In this document: one piece after another, positions 59,111-64,000 of the stretch | How the letters are laid out: each line of letters begins with the position of its first letter | How positions within the stretch are numbered: the stretch's first letter is position 1 | Origin: Odobenus rosmarus divergens | Lineage: Eukaryota; Chordata; Mammalia; Carnivora; Odobenidae | Assembly (NCBI RefSeq): GCF_000321225.1 | Contig: NW_004450286.1 | Span: 4,326,186 to 4,390,185 of the forward strand | Direction: 5' to 3' | DNA length: 64,000 nucleotides | The notes under the pieces: generated by a model | Seen by the model: only the letters and a program-made list of their open reading frames with translations | What the model was told of the DNA's origin: nothing | Database searches by the model: none | Made by a program: the position numbers and the translations under genes

Positions 59111-61309
59111 TTTTGTTTCTATCATTGTTAACAATAGTGATGAAGAGGCCCTCTTGCTGTTTCCACCTTGTTTTCATGGTCTCACCATCATACCCCAGCA
59201 GAGGGGTATGCCCTCTTCTGGCATTTTTTTTTTTTAATACATAACAATCCAGGACGCTAATTATTTTGACCAGGTATTGGGTGGAGGAAACCTCTAGTTC
59301 TTCTTTGAACTTGACCAGCTATCACAGCTTTCTCAGTAGAACTTGCAATAAGGAATCAGAGTTCTTTGTTAACACTGTGGTATACAAGCATTTAAAATCA
59401 TTTGTGCCTATCAATAAAATATTGTTAAGGATATTCCCCTAATATACATTTTTTAAATTTATGAATTACATATATACTATTATGCTAATAAGTCATGTAT
59501 ATCTTAAAGCATACACAGAAGGAAAATTAATGGGAAGAAAATGTAAAGAAGTTCAATTATTTTCTTGTATATCCTCATGGGTCATCTAGCACAACTCTGG
59601 GGTACACATTTTAAAAATCATTGCTCTAGAGATTTATCACTTTTTTGTAATCAGATTGCCTCACCTATAAACCAAGTATGTAAGTCACCTTCAAAAATGC
59701 ATTTCACCCACTGGGATTTCTTTCCACCAGGAAAGCCAATAGTCTGACTTTGTCAGCAGACCAGGTACCTGAAATACAGCCCCATAACCCATTTACCCTA
59801 CCTGTAATTTGACTAACTTGGGAGCAGTTTAAAAAAGTCTATAGGACTCAGGCCGATTAAATAAAAATCCCCATGGGTCTGGCCCCAGGCTGACAAGGCA
59901 CTTTTCATTTCCTCAATTTAGCCCTATTAGGTGTTGCCCTGGGGTAAGCAAGCCATTTACCTACAAGTCCTGATCAACACCCATGCTAGAGAGTGGAAGT
60001 CTCGGAGATGCCTGGAGAAGATCTTCTTTGCCTGTCTTCTTTCAGTTTTCCTTAGTCATGTGAGGGGGAGGAGGGCCAGGTCTTGATGAAGGCAGCCTGA
60101 AGCACAATTTTGCCCAGGAGGCCAGCGCAGCCTACACAGCAGGAGTTCTGCCATCTTGCTGCAGGATGGCAAGTCTTTGTTCTTCCAAAGCTGAAGTTCT
60201 GCTTCACCCTCCAGCTGTTTATAAAGTAGGCTGTGGGAGCCAACAAATCTAGCGGATGATTGGCAGGAGGAAGGGAGGGAGTGAGAGGTAAGCGAGGACT
60301 ATCTTTACCTTCTTACTTCTAGAACAGCCCTTCAACCAATCTCTAAGAAACCCGAATAGGGAGGAGCTCATTTCTCCCTCTTACACTCTCCCTCTTTTTT
60401 TTTTTTTTTAATTGAAGGTAAGATGAGGAGAGAGGTCTTTCCAATATGTTTACTAACATGATGACACCTCTTAAATCAAAGTAAACATTTAATGAATGTT
60501 TGGGAAGGGGTGTTCTTCATTGAGCTTTTTATTTGTATGAATGCATACATATATGTATGTATGTATGTGAGCAACTGCTTAGCCACCAGGAAACTTTATT
60601 CCTTCCCCCTCCACCCTCTGCTTTCACCTGTTCCTTTGGCCCTCATTATGAAACTGCTTTCTAAATGCCTGCACTCACTTTACTACCTGGGAGTAAGTTG
60701 AAATGTAAGCATTTAAAGGTTGCTATCTAATGACACTAGTGCTAATTTGCTACCATGAGGCCAGACAACTTGTCTCCCTTTTCCCATAGTAAAGCCACCC
60801 CCCCCCTTTACCTCAAGGAGCTCCCTGGGAAACACACATTTGCAAAGGAAAAAGAGTCAAAATATGTACATCTGACCTGTTCACATCAGTTTCTTGCCCG
60901 TAAGTCACATATGAGCATCACCAGGCTCTGCTGGTGCAGATATTCTCCAAGATCATCTAGCTGTTGGTCACCTTGGTCTCTTTGCAATATTTCTGAACAT
61001 AGATATTTTCCTGATGTGGTGCTATGAATGTCCCATGTGCTGAGGCTACTACATGGTGGCCTGAACACTGGACCAAAAAGTGTTTACTGCAATCTGACTT
61101 TGATGCTAAGATTATTTGCTCATTAATTTATTTAAATAATTTTTGCTCCTAAAGAGCAAAACAGGCATTATAAGGTGGTAACTTAGGGTCAGAAAGCTAT
61201 GTGACCTATTTAAGGTAACATACTTGGCCATAAAGGAACTAGAAAGAACATCCAGCATGAGTAAGGGATCATACTAAGCACAACAGATAAAGAGACCAAT
61301 GGACAGGTG
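59111..61309. other. Intronic stretch, unassigned, GC-richer centre
   Basis: 59750-60370 is noticeably GC-richer than its surroundings and lacks a named repeat; it could be an old LTR or unique DNA. A TATG run lies at about 60549-60567. No exon recognised. Confidence 0.4.
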
Positions 61310-61460
61310 GATATACATTTAATATGTCAGACATTCCATGTATATCTATCAATATGCCAGGCATCATGCTATGGAAATAATTATTAAAGAAAAATAGATT
61401 TTACACTCAAAGACTTAGAATCTGATCAAAAACTCAGACCCATAAGAAAACAGTGAAAAT
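61310..61460. repeat. L2/MIR-type tail remnant
   Basis: atacatttaatatgtcagac, ...atatgccaggcatcatgcta..., cactcaaagacttagaatct fit the pattern of a repeat with a 'gccaggcactgtgctagg' core. Weak. Confidence 0.35.
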
Positions 61461-61780
61461 GCAATTCAGTTTAAATATTTAATAGAAGTAAAATCTTTTG
61501 AGAGTATAGGACATCTAAATTGGCTGGAGGGACCAAAGTGCAAGTTTAGGCGATAAAGGTGAGAACACAGAATGCTTGGAGAACATTGAGTGATTTTGTA
61601 TAGTGAAGCATTAAATGCAAGAGCAGGACTGATAGCACAGATCATGAAAGACTGTATGTAGTGTGTATAAAGAAATGTAAATTTACTGATGTAGTACCTT
61701 ACACAGGCTTAATGTATTTCACTGGTATATGTGTTACCTGGGAGAGACAGAATAATTTAAATAATATTTTAATTGATTTT
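61461..61780. other. Intronic sequence, nothing recognised
   Basis: No exon or repeat family identified. Confidence 0.4.
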
Positions 61781-61894
61781 CCCTATTCATTTAATAAGTA
61801 GTTCTATGACAAACCCTATTTTAGGCTCTTAGGGTACCCCATTGAACAAGACAAATGAAAATCTCTGCCCTCATGAAGATTACATTCTCCTTTT
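61781..61894. repeat. L2/MIR-type tail remnant, cut by a SINEC
   Basis: cattcatttaataagtagtt, ctattttaggctcttagggt, ccattgaacaagacaaatga, tctgccctcatgaagattac match the pattern ending '...gccctcatggagcttacattct'. The tail continues after the SINEC. Confidence 0.5.
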
Positions 61895-62118
61895 TAAAAT
61901 CTATTTTTTATTTACTTTTTAAAGATTTTATTTATTTATTTGACACAGAGAGAGAGAGACAGAGACAGCAAGAGAAGGAAGACAAGCAGGAGGAGTGGGA
62001 GAGGGAGAAGCAGGCTCTCCGCAGAGTAGGGAGCCCAATGCGGGGCTTGATCCCAGGACCCTGGGACCATGACCTGAGCCAAAGGCAGATGCTTAATGAT
62101 TGAGGCACCCGGGCACCC
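61895..62118 (-). mobile_element. SINEC, reverse
   Basis: Reverse copy from aaagattttatttatttatt to gattgaggcacccgggcacc. Duplication tacattctcc(ttt) at 61881-61893 and tacattctcttt at 62119-62130, imperfect by one base. Confidence 0.93.
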
Positions 62119-62565
62119 TACATTCTCTTTATTACAGAATAAACTACTATATATACACACACATGTATTATTATACAGGGTTTATATATAATGGGAGATA
62201 CACTATATTTGTTGGGTAACTCAATGTTAATTTTGAGTAAAATGTGATTTTTGTCTTTTTTTTTTTAAAACTTAGCTCTGAGTAAGAGTTGACTCCACTA
62301 TATTCAATGAGCAGTGGGGAAGTATTGAAAATTTTGAACATGAAAGTGGAATAATATTTGCATTTTGGAAAGAGGACACAAGCTGTGATGTAGAAGAGAT
62401 GATGCCTGAGACCAACACCAGGGAGACCGATTAGGCTGACACTGCATTTAAAGTAAATGAGTAAATAAAATAGACCAATAAGGCAATTGTAACATTTAGG
62501 AAGTATTGATTTATGGGGAAAGAGGAGTTTAGAATCATTCCCAGGATTCTGCCTTAGGTAAGGGG

Positions 62566-62649
62566 ATGATAGGTACAGAGAACAACAACTATATATACAT
62601 ATACACACAGACCATATATATACAGATAGTTGTTCTCTGTACCTATCAT
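62566..62649. repeat. Long inverted repeat (stem 24-27 bp, loop 33 bp)
   Basis: The left arm 62566-62592 (atgataggtacagagaacaa then caactat) is the reverse complement of 62626-62649 apart from one 3-base CAA insertion. The loop 62593-62625 is TA/CA-rich. It would form a strong hairpin in RNA or a cruciform in DNA. Confidence 0.95.
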
Positions 62650-62765
62650 ACTAAATATATAGATTTGTATGTATCATATTATATATATGGTATGTATGTA
62701 TACACACAGACACACATATACATATATGTATGCATATGCCTATATACATATATACACACAGGTTA
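62650..62765. repeat. TA/CA/TATG-rich low-complexity region
   Basis: Mixed (TA), (CATA) and (CACA) units directly next to the inverted repeat. The frame at 62566-62766 is only a translation of this DNA. Confidence 0.85.
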
Positions 62766-63369
62766 ATACAGGCAAAAGCACTTTCATATCACTTCATTTA
62801 ACAAACATTTAGGGAAAGTATAAAGTGCTGTGCCAATGTGTTACCACTTTGTTGGCTTTTGCTTTTATTCGTAACTTGAAAAGACTTTTTGGTACTATTT
62901 ATAATATATGGCCATGCCATAAAGGTGATTACTAGTTTCAGAGTTAAAAAAAAAAATCACACTGTGGATACCTTTTCATTCATTACTCACAACTGCAACT
63001 GGATTCATAAGGGCAGAGGTAGAAGCCATGGCTGAGTAACCAGAGAATCTAGAGCTGCTGTCAGCAAATTGACTAGTCAGCATTCTTTTAAGGAAATCAC
63101 CTGCTGGCTTATTAAAGTTAATTGCTTGCAGGTATCAAGTTCCTTAGCCAGACTATCAAAGTCGCAGTGAGAGAGGTGATTAAGGCTGTGCTGGGACCTG
63201 GGGCAAGTTGGATGATTACCACTTCATGTGGCGCATCTTAGCTTCAGAGAGACTGCTGCTTTCCTCCCCATTCGTCTTCCTTTCTCCTTGCTCTTCCACC
63301 AACCCTTATTCCTGTCTTCTATCACTTGTGCTGATCTAGGTAATGTGTTAATTTTGCTCCTCTAACATT
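62766..63369. other. Intronic sequence, nothing recognised
   Basis: No exon or repeat family identified. The 145-codon minus-strand frame at 62171-62608 (outside this stretch, left) likewise has no domain. Confidence 0.4.
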
Positions 63370-63495
63370 TGGCAGGCATTTATTGAGCATTTATTAAGTG
63401 GCTGGTGATTTCTAGCCTCAGGGAATACAATAATGAATAATCCAGTCTCTGTGCATAAGGCACTCCCCGTCGAGAATAGGAGACAGGTTTTTAAA
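63370..63495. repeat. L2/MIR-type tail remnant
   Basis: ggcatttattgagcatttat, gggaatacaataatgaataa, ccagtctctgtgcataaggc follow the pattern of the tails at 15905 and 61781. Confidence 0.45.
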
Positions 63496-63649
63496 TGTCA
63501 TTACGGTATTATGCCGTAAATTCTGAACGGTGTTTGTACAATATACTATGCGAAGGTACAGAGAGAAGATATATAGTACATGTGTATGTTTACATTGTCT
63601 TGGTGATTATCTAACCTTGAGAATTGGGATAAAACAAGATGGAAACATC

Positions 63650-63900
63650 TGCTTCTATCAGTCAAGGTTCTCTAGAAGGAATTTGCTTATGTAGTTCTGG
63701 GGGATGGCAAGTCTGAAATCTATAGGACAGATTGACGATAAATTCAGGCAAGAGTTGATGTTGAAGTCTTGACCCTGAATTTTGTAGGGCAGGCTGGCAG
63801 GATGGAACCAGGCAGGATTACTTTGTTACAGTTTTGGGGAAAGATTCCTTCTTCTCTAGGAAACCTATTTTTTGCTTATAAGGCCTCATTGAGAGGAATG
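63650..63900. repeat. Old interspersed repeat, family unassigned
   Basis: tcagtcaaggttctctagaa, ggcaagtctgaaatctatag, ggcaggctggcaggatggaa, ttccttcttctctaggaaac follow a common ancient mammalian repeat (tcagggttctccagagaaac ... ggcaagtccaaaatctgcag). Name not assigned. Confidence 0.5.
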
Positions 63901-64000
63901 TTTTTTTATTTAATTTAATTTATTTATTTGACAGAGAGAGACACAGCGAGAGAGGGAACAGAAGCAGCGGGAGTAGGAGAGAGAAGCAGGCCCCCCCGCT
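63901..64000 (-). mobile_element. SINEC, reverse, cut by the window end
   Basis: Tail and GA-rich tract (ttatttatttgacagagaga, gacacagcgagagagggaac) are present. The head lies beyond the window. Confidence 0.9.

Larger units (their letters stand above)
9194..64000 (+). other. CTNNA3: CTNNA3 intron downstream of the exon (5' part)
   Basis: About 55 kb follows the donor without a recognisable next exon. The expected next block starts with the conserved ANLACS-type residues and was not seen. CTNNA3 is known for introns of tens to hundreds of kilobases, so this is expected. Confidence 0.75.

Noticed and set aside
59750..60370. GC-richer block considered as an endogenous retrovirus LTR or promoter
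   Set aside because: No TG...CA ends, direct repeats, primer-binding site or retroviral coding sequence could be pointed to, so it is left unassigned.
62171..62608. Longest frame in the window (145 codons, minus strand)
   Set aside because: No known domain, no splice or promoter context, low-complexity surroundings, and a frame overlapping the inverted repeat. Likely chance.
1..64000. Search for CRISPR arrays, phage genes, operons or bacterial defence systems
   Set aside because: Regular spacing with identical repeats is absent. Splice-bounded exon, SINEs and L1s show vertebrate nuclear DNA.
1..64000. LRRTM3, the gene nested in a CTNNA3 intron in mammals
   Set aside because: Its large leucine-rich-repeat coding exon would give a long open frame. 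No frame here has leucine-rich repeats.

Overview
This is mammalian nuclear DNA, almost entirely intron, from a carnivore. The organism call rests on about sixteen tRNA-derived SINEs that begin with the GCGCCTGGGTGGCTCAG type of head and end in a CT-rich tract followed by AAATAAATAAA, which is the carnivore SINEC family. The subtype resembles that of arctoid caniforms (bear, seal or mustelid lineage). The dog-specific SINEC_Cf head and the cat-type body are both absent. The window is AT-rich, with no CpG-island promoter and no bacterial-style gene layout.

Only one protein-coding exon can be supported. It covers 9041-9193 on the plus strand, 51 codons in phase 0 at both ends, with an intact polypyrimidine tract/AG acceptor and a GTAAGC donor. 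It encodes part of the central M region of an alpha-catenin, and its residues fit alpha-T-catenin (CTNNA3) better than the E or N paralogues. Everything before it is the end of one intron and everything after it (about 55 kb here) is part of the next. This agrees with the very large introns of CTNNA3.

The rest is layers of transposons. 1-1265: a young L1 with a 5' inversion (inverted 5'UTR joined to a forward 3'UTR). 3841-17311: scattered SINEC copies around the exon, plus MIR and older repeats. 18060-25665: a rearranged block of old L1 pieces in both orientations, carrying SINEs and a 50-bp SINE shard. 26000-33500: sparse region with MIR, two MER5-type DNA transposons, simple repeats and a 45-bp L1 tail insertion with target-site duplications. 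33945-36835: a second L1 with a 5' inversion. 37300-44150: small L1 tails, SINEs (including a close inverted pair) and what appears to be a retroposed 3'UTR (41140-41972). 47210-52235: an antisense L1 with 5'UTR, ORF1 and most of ORF2 but no 3' end. 54234-57011: two 3'-truncated L1s. 58900-64000: MIR and other old repeats, SINEs, and an unusual inverted repeat at 62566-62649.

I found no previously undescribed gene system. The findings concern insertion mechanisms (twin priming, minimal L1 tails, a retroposed 3'UTR), structures that could affect splicing or editing of the CTNNA3 pre-mRNA (inverted SINE pairs), a hairpin, and unique blocks that may be conserved noncoding elements. All family assignments come from recognition by eye; no alignment or database search was run.
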